Below, in pieces: positions 18,580-26,792 of a stretch of 64,000 bases of DNA (within the stretch, counting starts at the first letter, position 1; the number at the start of each line of letters is the position of its first letter). Origin of the DNA: [Actinomadura] parvosata subsp. kistnae (lineage in GTDB: Bacteria > Actinomycetota > Actinomycetes > Streptosporangiales > Streptosporangiaceae); the NCBI RefSeq assembly GCF_900323885.1, contig NZ_OOHJ01000018.1, positions 4,467,495-4,531,494 of the forward strand, given 5' to 3'. The position numbers and the translations under genes are program-made. The notes beneath the pieces were generated by a model. It saw only the letters and a program-made list of their open reading frames with translations, did no database searches and had not been told where the DNA came from.

Positions 18580-19880
18580 TTGATCTTCTTGACGTCCTCG
18601 AGCACCTGCGCCCACGCCTCGTCCGGCGTCTGCTTGCCCTGCTCGACCCGGCCGAGCCCGTTGCCGATGGCCGTGCGCACGTCGGCCTCCTTCGGGCCGA
18701 GGTGCTGCGGCTTGAGCGCCTTGGCGGCGTCGGAGTAGATCTTGCCGATGGGGGCGTCGCCGAAGAACGGCTTGGTGAAGTTCTGGATCGACGGGTCGTC
18801 GTACAGGGCCGGGATCGACGGGAACGTGCCCTCTTCCTTGAAGACCTTGGCCTGGTTCTCCTTGGAGGTGAGGAAGTCGATCAGCTCGGCCGCCTCCTTC
18901 GGGTGCTTGCTCTGCTTGGGCACCATCAGGTGCGAGCCGCCGCTGTTGCCGGAGCCGCCGGGCACGGACGCGATGTCCCACTTGCCGGCCGAGTCCTTGG
19001 CCTGCTCCTGGATGAAGCCGGTCATCCAGGCCGGGCAGATGATCGTGGCGAACGAGCCCTTGGCGAAGCCGGTGTTCCACGGCGGCGAGAAGGCGGCCAG
19101 CTTGGCGGTCAGGCCGTCGGCGGTGAGCTGGTTCGACAGGTCCCACGCCTTCTTCACGTCGGGGTTGGAGGCGACGATGATGTTGTCCTGGGCGTCGTAC
19201 AGGCCGACGGGCGCCTGGTTGACCATCGCGCGGAAGATCTCACCGGGGGAGTCCACGAACTTCGCGCCGGCCACGTTCGCCGCGGCGAACTTCTTGCCCG
19301 TCTCGATGTACTGCTCCCACGTCGGCCACAATGCCGACACCTCGTCGCGCTTGTCGGGCAGGCCGGCCTTCTTGAACAGGTCCTTGCGGTAGCACATGGC
19401 CAGGCCGCCCACGTCGGTGCCGAGGCCGAGGACCTGCGTGCCGTCCTTGCTGAGGCCCTGCTGCCACTTCCAGTCGAGGTAGTCGGCCTGGCGCTTGTCG
19501 AGCCCGTACTGCTTGAGGTCGACGAACTTGTTCGGCTGGGCGGTGAACGTGCTGATGTAGCCCACCTCGACCGCCGCGACGTCCCCCGCGCCGGCGTTCG
19601 TGGCCAGCCGCTTGACCAGGTTGCTGTGGTGGTCGTTGAACTGCGTGACGTTCTCGACGATCTCGATGTTCGGGTGGGTCTTCTTGTACTCCTCGTAGAG
19701 CGGCTTGAAGCCGAAGTCGCCGAACAGGTCGACGGTCAGCTTGATCTTCTCTCCGGGCTTGGCGCTCGACTCGGTGGTGCTGCCGCCTGCGCCGCCACCT
19801 CCTCCGCCGCACGCCGTCGCCAGGGCGAGGACGGACGCGGTGAGCAACGGCAGGCCGAGCCGCCGGATGCGAGGGGCCAT
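18576..19880 (-). CDS. Sugar-binding lipoprotein of beta-glucoside importer (CebE-like)
   Basis: 434 residues from ATG 19880, with a lipoprotein signal ending LALATAC followed by a glycine run, and a family 1 solute-binding fold (KLTVDLFGDFGFKPLYEEYKKTHP). An in-frame TTG further upstream would start inside the operator and is rejected. AGGAGGG on the coding strand is a good ribosome binding site. First gene of the five- or six-gene operon that ends at 14421 or 13536. Confidence 0.93.
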   Translation of the reverse strand: MAPRIRRLGLPLLTASVLALATACGGGGGGAGGSTTESSAKPGEKIKLTVDLFGDFGFKPLYEEYKKTHPNIEIVENVTQFNDHHSNLVKRLATNAGAGDVAAVEVGYISTFTAQPNKFVDLKQYGLDKRQADYLDWKWQQGLSKDGTQVLGLGTDVGGLAMCYRKDLFKKAGLPDKRDEVSALWPTWEQYIETGKKFAAANVAGAKFVDSPGEIFRAMVNQAPVGLYDAQDNIIVASNPDVKKAWDLSNQLTADGLTAKLAAFSPPWNTGFAKGSFATIICPAWMTGFIQEQAKDSAGKWDIASVPGGSGNSGGSHLMVPKQSKHPKEAAELIDFLTSKENQAKVFKEEGTFPSIPALYDDPSIQNFTKPFFGDAPIGKIYSDAAKALKPQHLGPKEADVRTAIGNGLGRVEQGKQTPDEAWAQVLEDVKKIK

Positions 19881-19914
19881 GGGAAACCCTCCTGGGTCGT
19901 GCTTGGGGGATGAC

Positions 19915-19932
19915 TGAGAGAGCGCTCTCTCA
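19915..19932. promoter_or_regulatory. Palindromic operator of the beta-glucoside operon
   Basis: TGAGAGAGCGCTCTCTCA is a perfect 18-bp palindrome 35 bp ahead of the binding-protein start. Its core GAGCGCTC matches the centre of the known Streptomyces CebR site TGGGAGCGCTCCCA. This is the probable binding site of the LacI-family protein at 14421-15416. Confidence 0.75.
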
Positions 19933-19994
19933 CGAGAGTCGTGGTGCTCCCCTCCTGCTGTCAACGGGGGTCAAATAACGATCAGCGTTATTTA

Positions 19995-20010
19995 AGAGAG
20001 CGATCTCTCA
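19995..20010. promoter_or_regulatory. Second, imperfect operator-like site
   Basis: GAGAG (19996-20000) and CTCTC (20005-20009) flank a central CGAT, giving AAGAGAGCGATCTCTCA, a degenerate relative of the palindrome at 19915. The two centres are about 79 bp apart, so a repressor tetramer or two dimers could bind both. It also lies just downstream of the kinase gene stop. Confidence 0.45.
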
Positions 20011-20034
20011 ACGCGGCGGTGCCGCTAGGAGGCG

Positions 20035-20925
20035 TCAGCCGGTGAGGGCGCGGCCGGCCATCCGGGCGTACATGCGGCCCGGGCTCGGCTCCCGCGTCAG
20101 GAAACCCGGCAGCATCGGTAGGTTCACCGCGAACGGGTCGAGCCGCTCGTACAGCTCGTCGGCGTCGGCGGGCCGGTCGTCCGGCTGCTTCTCCAGCAGC
20201 TGCGCCAGCAACGCGCTCAGCGGCTCCGGCAGCCCCGGGATCTCCGGCGGGCGCTCCTTGACCTGCTTCTCGAAGACCACGTAGTCGGTCGGGCCGGTGA
20301 AGAGCTGCCGGCCGCTCAGCATCTCGTGCAGGACGCAGCCCAGCGCGTACAGGTCGCTGCGCGGCTCCGCCACGCCGTGCTGGATCTGCTCCGGAGCCAT
20401 GTACGCCGGAGTGCCCAGGATCTGGCCGATCCTCGTGAACGTCGTGACCTCCGACTCCCGGAGCATGGCCAGCCCGAAGTCGAGCACCTTCACGCTGCCG
20501 TCGGGGCAGAGCATGAGGTTCGTCGGCTTGAGATCCCGGTGGCAGATCGCCAGCGCGTGCGCCGCCGACAGCACCGCGCACGCCTGCGCCGCGATCGCCG
20601 CCGCCCACGGCACCGGCAGCGGGCCGTGCTCGTGCACCAGGTCGGCCACCGTGACGCCCTCGATGAACTGCATCACCTGGTAGAGCCGCTGCTCGTGGGT
20701 GCCGAAGTCGTACAGGACGGGCGCCCCCGGATGCTCCAGCCGGGCCAGGATCCGCGCCTCCCTCATGAACCGGCGCTCCAGCTCGTGATCCGGCCCGCTG
20801 GGCAGCCGCAGCAGCTTCACCGCCACCCGGCGGTCGAGGTGGCGGTCGTGGCCCGCGTAGACCGCTCCCATGCCGCCCTGCCCAAGAGGAAGGTCGTCGA
20901 GCTCATAGCGGTCACCGATGACCAT
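20035..20925 (-). CDS. Serine/threonine protein kinase, soluble
   Basis: 296 residues, only a kinase domain with a short tail; no membrane helix or PASTA repeats. Motifs in order: GQGGMGAVY glycine loop, AVK with Lys37, HRDLKPTN with Asp131, DFGLA, and GTPAYMAPEQ. It is therefore expected to be active. ATG 20925 is preferred to the preceding TTG. It lies 40 bp downstream of the DNA methylase gene in the same direction and a PP2C phosphatase is just beyond that methylase, so kinase, methylase and phosphatase may be functionally linked (inference). Confidence 0.92.
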   Translation of the reverse strand: MVIGDRYELDDLPLGQGGMGAVYAGHDRHLDRRVAVKLLRLPSGPDHELERRFMREARILARLEHPGAPVLYDFGTHEQRLYQVMQFIEGVTVADLVHEHGPLPVPWAAAIAAQACAVLSAAHALAICHRDLKPTNLMLCPDGSVKVLDFGLAMLRESEVTTFTRIGQILGTPAYMAPEQIQHGVAEPRSDLYALGCVLHEMLSGRQLFTGPTDYVVFEKQVKERPPEIPGLPEPLSALLAQLLEKQPDDRPADADELYERLDPFAVNLPMLPGFLTREPSPGRMYARMAGRALTG

Positions 20926-20965
20926 CAACGCCCCTCCCGCAGCCTTTCGGGGAAAAACTACACCG

Positions 20966-22756
20966 TCAGGACTGCGGGTGCAGGTGGCCGTCCGCGAGGC
21001 CGTCGAGGCCCAGCCGGATCAGCGTCTGCCCCAGCGTCGAGGTCTCCCGGATGGCGTCCTCCAGCACGGCCAGTTGCCTGAACGCCTCGCCGTACGCCTT
21101 CTGCTCCTTCAGCGACAGCCGCGGCAGGCGGGTGCGCCGCACGTCGAACCTGCTGGAGCCGGTCGTCACCCGCCCGCCGGCCGCCCGCAGGAAGCCCGCC
21201 AGGAAGTCGGGGTCGAGCCGGCGCGCGTCCACCCGGTACAGCGTCAGGTGCGGCCCCAGCACGGCCCCGCCGCCGTCCTCCACCACCCGCACGGCCGAGT
21301 ACGAGGCCACCACGTCACCCGGCTGGACCGGCACCAGCCCCTGCTGCATGGTCGTCAGCCCGGACGGCGCGCCGCCCGACAGCACGTCGTCGGAGGTCAG
21401 GACCGGCACGTCACCGCCGTCGGCGGCCATCTTCGGCGGGGCCTGCGACGTCGTCACCAGCCCCTCCTTGATCAGGTCGCCCAGCGTCGTGGCCGGCTGG
21501 TCGAGCGGCTGCTCCAGCACCTTCAGGTCGGGCGGCACGGCCGCCGCCGCCAGGAACCGGTCGCGGGCCTCGGCGAACGCCCGGCCCACGTCGTCGCGCC
21601 GCTGGTGCCGCGCCGGGGTCATGTCGACCTCGTCGGCCAGCAGGTCGATGATGCGCACGGTCTGGTCGGAACGGTCCTCCAGGTACGCCTGCCAGGCCGG
21701 CTCGACCACCGACAGGTCGGCCGTCGCGTCGAGGATCAGCACCTCCGACGGCGGCCGCTCCCCGGCCGCCGGGCGGCGCAGCAGCCACAGGTCGGAGCCG
21801 GGCAGCGCGACGACCGCCCGGAGCGCGCCCGCGCGCAGCAGGTTCGCGCGGATGCGGCGGCCCGCCTTGCGGCTCGCGGCGGCCGGCGGCATCAGGATCG
21901 CGACCAGGCCGCGCGGCTTGACGTGCGTGAGGCAGTGCTGCACCCAGGCCAGCTCCGGCTCGCCGCGCGGCGGCAGGCCGTACTCCCAGCGCGGGTCGCC
22001 GGTCAGCTCCTCATAGCCCCAGGCCCGCTCGTTGAACGGCGGATCGCACACGACGGCGTCGGCCCGCTCGCCCGCGAAGCCGTCGTTCCTCATGGAGTCG
22101 CCCGCCACGATCCTGGCCTCCACACCGCGCAGCACCAGCCTGGAGGCGGTAATGGCGGCGGAGGTCTCGCTGAGCTCCTGCCCGAGCACCCTGGCGCCCT
22201 GCTCCAGGGCGGACGGGGCGAGCAGCAACGTGCCGACCCCGCAGGCGGGGTCGAGCACGGTCGCGCCGGGCGCGCCCACGAGCCGCACCATCAGCGCGGC
22301 GACGTCGTCACGGGTGACCGAGAGCTGGCGGGAGTGGGCTTCGAGGTAACGCTCGCACAGGAACTCGTACGCGGTCAGCGCCCCGTGCTGCTCACCCAGC
22401 TCCCGCACGAGCTCGGCGAGCTCGTCATCAAGCCCACCACTGTTTGACGGGGGGCTTTGTGCATCAAAGGACCTGGTGAGCAGGGCTCCGGCCTGGGCCA
22501 CCAGCTCACCCAGCCGCAAATCCCCCGCGGCTTTCAGGCGTTGCCAGACCCGATCTCCCAGCGATACCTGGTAGGACTTCCCATAGCGCCGCAGCCAGGA
22601 CTCGACCTGCCGCAGCGAGAACAGCGGCTGGTTGGCGGTGCCGCCGATGGGCTGGGGGAAGTCGTCGTGGCGACGTCGCCAGTTGCTCACCGCGGCACGC
22701 CCGACACCCGCGAGCCGGGCGATGTCCCCGGCGTTCACGGTCGGGTCGTGGCTCAT
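20966..22756 (-). CDS. HTH-N6-adenine DNA methylase with type I-like recognition domain
   Basis: 596 residues from ATG 22756. An N-terminal helix-turn-helix (NAGDIARLAGVGRAAVSNWRRRH) is followed by an HsdM-like methylase: motif I DPACGVG (Asp169) and motif IV DPPF (Asp238, replacing the commoner NPPF/Y). The C-terminal third resembles half of a type I specificity subunit: TLGDLIKEG, VQPGDVVASYSAVRV, RRTRLPRLSLKEQKAYGEAFRQL, then a helical conserved end. No restriction subunit or second specificity gene is nearby, so it looks like a solitary methylase or one part of an unrecognised system. A reverse-strand TACTGT lies 7 nt ahead of the ATG, suggesting a leaderless transcript. Confidence 0.87.
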   Translation of the reverse strand: MSHDPTVNAGDIARLAGVGRAAVSNWRRRHDDFPQPIGGTANQPLFSLRQVESWLRRYGKSYQVSLGDRVWQRLKAAGDLRLGELVAQAGALLTRSFDAQSPPSNSGGLDDELAELVRELGEQHGALTAYEFLCERYLEAHSRQLSVTRDDVAALMVRLVGAPGATVLDPACGVGTLLLAPSALEQGARVLGQELSETSAAITASRLVLRGVEARIVAGDSMRNDGFAGERADAVVCDPPFNERAWGYEELTGDPRWEYGLPPRGEPELAWVQHCLTHVKPRGLVAILMPPAAASRKAGRRIRANLLRAGALRAVVALPGSDLWLLRRPAAGERPPSEVLILDATADLSVVEPAWQAYLEDRSDQTVRIIDLLADEVDMTPARHQRRDDVGRAFAEARDRFLAAAAVPPDLKVLEQPLDQPATTLGDLIKEGLVTTSQAPPKMAADGGDVPVLTSDDVLSGGAPSGLTTMQQGLVPVQPGDVVASYSAVRVVEDGGGAVLGPHLTLYRVDARRLDPDFLAGFLRAAGGRVTTGSSRFDVRRTRLPRLSLKEQKAYGEAFRQLAVLEDAIRETSTLGQTLIRLGLDGLADGHLHPQS

Positions 22757-22797
22757 GGTGCCCACAGTAGTTCACATCGAGTCTTCAGCGCATCTGC

Positions 22798-22826
22798 TTG
22801 TGAAGTCTTTCAACCAATGATTTACT
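22798..22826 (+). promoter_or_regulatory. Promoter of the PP2C phosphatase gene
   Basis: TTGTGA (22798-22803) and TTTACT (22821-22826) are spaced by 17 nt, and the ATG at 22834 follows 7 nt after the -10, so the mRNA is likely leaderless. The 77-bp gap also holds the divergent methylase promoter. Confidence 0.55.
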
Positions 22827-22833
22827 GCTGGGT

Positions 22834-23604
22834 ATGAAGCACAACATCCGCTATGCCGCCGGATCAGACGTGGGCCGCCGCAGGGAGCAGAACGAGGATT
22901 CTGGCTACGCGAGCGGCCGGTTGCTCGTGGTGGCTGACGGGATGGGTGGACACGCGGCCGGCGAGCTGGCGAGCTCGGCGGCGATCGCCGTCATGCGCGA
23001 GCTGGATGCCACGCTTCCCGAGACGGGCTCCGACCTGGAGGCGGCCCTGGAGGGCGCCGTGCACGAGGCGGCACGCAGGCTGGTCGAGCTGGCCGACATC
23101 GACCCCGCCCGCAGGGGCATGGGGACCACGGTGACCGCCATGCTGTGGGATGGCTACCACTTCGCCCTGGCTCATCTCGGTGACTCCCGCGGATACTTGC
23201 TTCGCGATGGCGCGCTCTACCAGATGACCAAGGATCACACACTTGTGCAGTCGATGGTGGACGAAGGCCGGATAACGGAGGATCAAGCCGCCGTGCACCC
23301 CCGCCGTTCGATGGTGCTGCGGGTGCTGGGCAGCGAGGGCAGGGCCGAGCCTGACATGGCGCTGCGCGAAGCCGAGCCTGATGACCGCTACCTCCTCTGC
23401 TCCGACGGGCTCACGACCGTGCTCGGGCCCGAGATGCTGCACGAAGTGCTGACCACGGTGGCAGACCCGGCGGCGTGCGTCCAGCGGCTCATCGACCTGG
23501 CGAACGAGGGAGGTTCGCCGGACAACGTGACCGTGATCGTCGCCGACGTCGTCGGGCCCGGCATGGGCGACGAAGGCGTCTACCGGGTGGGTGCAGGCTC
23601 CTAG
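22834..23604 (+). CDS. PP2C-family Ser/Thr protein phosphatase
   Basis: 256 residues, a complete soluble PP2C domain: RREQNEDSG, VVADGMGGHAAGE, GMGTTVTA, HLGDSRGYLLRDG, KDHTLVQSMV, LLCSDGLT and GSPDNVTVIVADV, supplying the metal-binding aspartates. No membrane segment, unlike PstP. It would reverse Ser/Thr phosphorylation and is the natural antagonist of the kinase at 20035-20925, though this pairing is inferred from position only. Confidence 0.93.
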   Translation: MKHNIRYAAGSDVGRRREQNEDSGYASGRLLVVADGMGGHAAGELASSAAIAVMRELDATLPETGSDLEAALEGAVHEAARRLVELADIDPARRGMGTTVTAMLWDGYHFALAHLGDSRGYLLRDGALYQMTKDHTLVQSMVDEGRITEDQAAVHPRRSMVLRVLGSEGRAEPDMALREAEPDDRYLLCSDGLTTVLGPEMLHEVLTTVADPAACVQRLIDLANEGGSPDNVTVIVADVVGPGMGDEGVYRVGAGS

Positions 23605-23752
23605 CACGGGCAGTGGCTCGTCCCATCAGTCCCAGGAATCACATGACCGCAATTTATCCTCATAATTGAACATTTTCCCGGTGATACGCGCAATTCCGCG
23701 ATGGCGCTACTACAGTCCATCGTGATTTGTCGGTTTTCTGGGAGGAGTCACC

Positions 23753-24688
23753 CTGGACCCGATCGCGGACGAGCTGCTGAAGACGGTGCGGCAGGAACTC
23801 GGCTACAAGGAAAAGAGCGGCCAGTTCACCAAGTTCGGCCAGTGGTACGCGGATCGCGTCCAAGACACCCAGTACCGCGACGCGCCATGGTGCGACATGT
23901 TCCTCTCCTGGGCCGCGAACAAGTCCGGCCTCTCCGACTACGTCGGCGAGTTCGCCTGGACACCCTCCCACGCGGCCTGGTTCATCCAGCAGAACGCCTG
24001 GAGCCGCCGCCCCGAACCCGGGGCGCTCGTCTTCTACGACTGGCGCGGCGGCAAAAGCTACAAAGGCATCGACCACGTCGGGATCGTCGAACGCGTCGAA
24101 GGCCACAAAATCCACACCATCGAGGCGAACGTCGACCGCGTCTGGCTCAAACGCAAAACCAGAGAAACGGACAAGGTCGTCGGGTACGGCATCCCGCGCC
24201 TGGTCAAGGCCAACCTGGAACGCCTGGACGAGATCCGCTCCACCGAACGCCCCTTCATCTCCCCACCCCGCTCAGGCGACGCCCACGGCTCCCCCCTGGA
24301 CCTCTTAGGCACACCACCCGCGCTGCTGGCCGCCATGGTCCTCATGACCATCGTCCTCTCCCTCCGCGTCACGGGCCGCCGCCGCCCCGGCACCCACCGC
24401 CGCCTCCCCTGGCTCCCCGGCCCCACCGCCCCTCCACCGCCACCCCGCGTCCCCTCCCCCCGAAACCCCCTCACCCCACCTCACCAGCCGGAGCAAGGCG
24501 ACGCGTCACCGACGGAGGCATCGCTGACGGAGCAGGCAAAAGCACAGGCCCCGCCCCGCACGACCGCCCCCACCGACCGCTCGGGGATGGCCAGGGTCGC
24601 GGCAGGCGCCGGCCGCCCCGCCACAAAGCCACACCCCACAAAGCCGCGCCCCACACCGAAGCGCCGCAAACCCTACGACGCGAGCTGA
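23753..24688 (+). CDS. CHAP-domain amidase/peptidase-like membrane protein
   Basis: About 311 residues. The N-terminal CHAP/NlpC-like domain has catalytic Cys47 (APWCDMFLSW) and His108 (GIDHVGIVE). A hydrophobic helix (LLAAMVLMTIVLSL, about residues 193-206) is followed by a Pro/Arg/Lys-rich tail of about 100 residues. No signal peptide is evident, so topology is unclear. The start is unusual: the family-like N-terminus LDPIADELLK requires a CTG at 23753, which has an ideal GGGAGGAG 5 nt upstream; the first conventional start is GTG 23786. The domain would cleave peptidoglycan peptides. The upstream gap 23605-23752 is relatively AT-rich; I see no certain promoter. Confidence 0.78.
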   Translation: MDPIADELLKTVRQELGYKEKSGQFTKFGQWYADRVQDTQYRDAPWCDMFLSWAANKSGLSDYVGEFAWTPSHAAWFIQQNAWSRRPEPGALVFYDWRGGKSYKGIDHVGIVERVEGHKIHTIEANVDRVWLKRKTRETDKVVGYGIPRLVKANLERLDEIRSTERPFISPPRSGDAHGSPLDLLGTPPALLAAMVLMTIVLSLRVTGRRRPGTHRRLPWLPGPTAPPPPPRVPSPRNPLTPPHQPEQGDASPTEASLTEQAKAQAPPRTTAPTDRSGMARVAAGAGRPATKPHPTKPRPTPKRRKPYDAS

Positions 24689-24699
24689 CCCCCGCACGA

Positions 24700-25620
24700 C
24701 TCGTGGGCCGGCCACCGCACGCCTTGCGCCGGATCCCGCCGTCCACCCGCTCGCCGCCGCGGCGCCGTTGCGAGCCCGCGCGTCGGACGCCACGTCAACT
24801 CCGATGGTCTGTCCCCACGGCTCGCTGGTCGGCCACCGCACGCCTTGCGCCGGGTTCCGCCGTACGCCCGCTCGCCGCCGCGGCGCCGTTGCGAGCCCGC
24901 GCGTCGGACGCCACGCCACCTCCGACGCCTCGCCCCGTGCGCACGGCGGTCGCCCCGACGCTCCGGGGCGGTCCCCGCGCATCGGCGGCCGGGCCCCGCC
25001 CTTCTGGCGCCGGGTCGGCGGGCAGGCGTGCGGTGGAGCTCGGCGCAACGTGTACGGCGGCTGCCCTCCGCGCTACGGCGGTCGTCCCGCGTCGCTCCGG
25101 TGGCCGTCCTCACGGCTCGCCGGTCGGCCGCCGCACGTCTTGCGCCGGGTTCCGCCGTCCACCTGCTCGCCGACGCGGCGCGGTCGGGAGCCCGCGCGTC
25201 GGCGGCCGGCTTCCCGCCCTTCTGGCGCCGGGTCGGCGGGAAGGTGTGCGGTGGAGTCCGGCGCAACGTGTACGGCGGCTGCCCTCCGCGCTACGGCGGT
25301 CGTCCCGCGTCGCTCCGGTGGCCGTCCTCACGGCTCGCCGGTCGGCCGCCGCACGTCTTGCGCCGGGCTCCGCCGTCCACCTGCTCGCCGACGCGGCGCC
25401 GTTGCGAGCCCGCGCGTCGGGCGCCACGCCACCTCCGACGCCTCGACCCGTGCGCACGGCGGTCGCCCCGAAGCTCCGGGGCGGTCCCCGCGCATCGGCG
25501 GCCGGGGCCCCGCCCTTCTGGCGCCGCGTCGGCGGGAAGGTGGGCGGCGGAGCTCGGCGCAACGTGTGCGGTGGCCCGCCCATCGCATGTCGGCCGAGGG
25601 GATCGGGCGTCGTGCGACGG
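24700..25620. repeat. Dispersed GC-rich element in direct and inverted copies
   Basis: This 0.93-kb space between convergent genes has no convincing CDS. Forward copies of the element seen at 2.5-3.1 kb lie at about 24997-25060, 25214-25278 and 25511-25573 (core GCGCCGGGTCGGCGGG, then CGGCGCAACGTGT). Reverse-complement copies lie at about 24714-24794, 24834-24916, 25130-25180 and 25349-25400. A composite of forward copy, spacer and inverted copy, about 218 bp, is repeated almost identically at about 24996 and 25214. A second block of about 100 bp at 24907-25005 recurs at 25421-25520. Forward and inverted arms could pair into long hairpins. Function is unknown. Confidence 0.85.
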
Positions 25621-25634
25621 TGTAGGGCGGTGGG

Positions 25635-26687
25635 TCAGGAGGTCAGGTCGATGACGGCCTTGACGTCGTTCTCGGCGGGTTGGAACGCGTCCAGAGCGCG
25701 CGAAAGCGGCACCCGTCGCGTGATCAACCGCTCCAACCACCCCCGATCCGCCTGAGCCAAGGCTCCGGCGGCGTCCCGGTAGTGGCGGAGGTTGGCGTTG
25801 ACGGTGCCGAAGATGGCGTCGTTCTCCAGGACGATGTCGCGGTTGATGACGCCGGCGTCCACCCGGTGGGTGCGCCCGCCGGGCGCGAGCCCGCACAGGC
25901 AGACGATGCCCGTGGCGGCCGTGGTGATCATGGAGTCGATGACGAGCTGCCCGGCTCCGGTGCATTCGATGATGATGTCGGGTTTGGCTCGGGAGAACGA
26001 TTCCAGGGACGAGGCGGAGTGGTAGGTGCCGCCGAGTGCTTCGACGAGGTCGGATTTGAGGCCGCGGGGTGCCCGGTCGAGCACGTGGACCTCCATGCCG
26101 CGTTGTTGTCCGAGCAGGGCCGCGAGGAGGCCGATGGGGCCGGCGCCGGTGACGAGGAGGGTGTGGGGGTCGAAGTAGGCGCGTGAGCCGATGCGTTCGA
26201 TCTGCTCCCAGGCTTTGGCGACCACGGACGCGGGTTCGACGAGGACTCCGACGTCGGCGAGTGCGGGGTCGAGGCGGACGGCGTAGGCGGCTTCGACGGT
26301 CCAGGTCTCGCTGCCGTAGCCGTCGATCTCTTTGATGCCGCGTTCGGTGTAGCGGCCGTTGCGGCACATGTCGAACTCGCCGTGCGCGCACGCCCCGCAC
26401 GGTTCGGGGTCGGGCCGGCGGACGACGCCGACGACGAGGTCTCCGGGTGAGAACGCGGACCCGTCGGGAGATTGCAGGACGCGGCCGAGCGATTCGTGGC
26501 CGATGACCATGCGGTCGCGGCCGGGCGGCGGCCAGCCGTATTCGGCCTGGTCCAGTTCGCGGTCGGTCCCGCAGATGCCCAGGGCGAGTCCTTGGACGAG
26601 CAGTTCGCCGCGGGCCGGCTCCGGGTCGGGCACTTCTTCCACGTCGAGCGTGCCTTTCTGGCCTGGCACGAACGTCAGCGCGCGCAT
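25635..26687 (-). CDS. Zinc-dependent glucose 1-dehydrogenase-like MDR oxidoreductase
   Basis: 350 residues of the medium-chain dehydrogenase family. LGICGTDREL carries the catalytic-zinc cysteine, IGHESLG the next ligand, and PCGACAHGEFDMC structural-zinc cysteines. The nucleotide-binding motif is VTGAGPIGLL. CGTD together with a late GTVNANLRHY segment is typical of glucose dehydrogenases of the Haloferax/Sulfolobus type, which oxidise glucose with NAD(P). ATG 26687 is chosen over an in-frame GTG three codons upstream because AAGGGGG lies 8 nt before it. It is divergent from icmF. Confidence 0.85.
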   Translation of the reverse strand: MRALTFVPGQKGTLDVEEVPDPEPARGELLVQGLALGICGTDRELDQAEYGWPPPGRDRMVIGHESLGRVLQSPDGSAFSPGDLVVGVVRRPDPEPCGACAHGEFDMCRNGRYTERGIKEIDGYGSETWTVEAAYAVRLDPALADVGVLVEPASVVAKAWEQIERIGSRAYFDPHTLLVTGAGPIGLLAALLGQQRGMEVHVLDRAPRGLKSDLVEALGGTYHSASSLESFSRAKPDIIIECTGAGQLVIDSMITTAATGIVCLCGLAPGGRTHRVDAGVINRDIVLENDAIFGTVNANLRHYRDAAGALAQADRGWLERLITRRVPLSRALDAFQPAENDVKAVIDLTS

Positions 26688-26734
26688 CGGCGTCACCCCC
26701 TTGGTAGGGCCTCTACCCCGGACGCCCTTGGGAA

Positions 26735-26754
26735 ATAGTAGGACGTCCTAGTAT
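26735..26754. promoter_or_regulatory. Near-perfect palindrome in the icmF promoter
   Basis: ATAGTAGGACGTCCTAGTAT is symmetrical at every pair except one (G26738/G26751); the inner 12 bp TAGGACGTCCTA is perfect. TAGTAT at its right end could be the icmF -10, so a bound repressor would block RNA polymerase. It lies 38 bp before icmF and 47 bp before the divergent dehydrogenase. The cognate regulator is not in the window. Confidence 0.65.
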
Positions 26755-26792
26755 CTTCGGAAGGAGAGGCCTCCACGAAGGAGTGATCAGGC

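Noticed and set aside
20966..22756. Assignment as a complete type I restriction-modification system
   Set aside because: No HsdR helicase-nuclease and no separate HsdS gene are present in the window.
20035..23604. Assignment as a Pgl/BREX phage-defence system
   Set aside because: No PglZ, PglY/BrxC ATPase or PglX-length methylase; the phosphatase is PP2C and the kinase is a small soluble one.
24700..25620. Possible repeat protein encoded by the repeat cluster
   Set aside because: Several frames on both strands are open at once and the inverted DNA copies break any consistent protein repeat; no start/ribosome-site pair is convincing.
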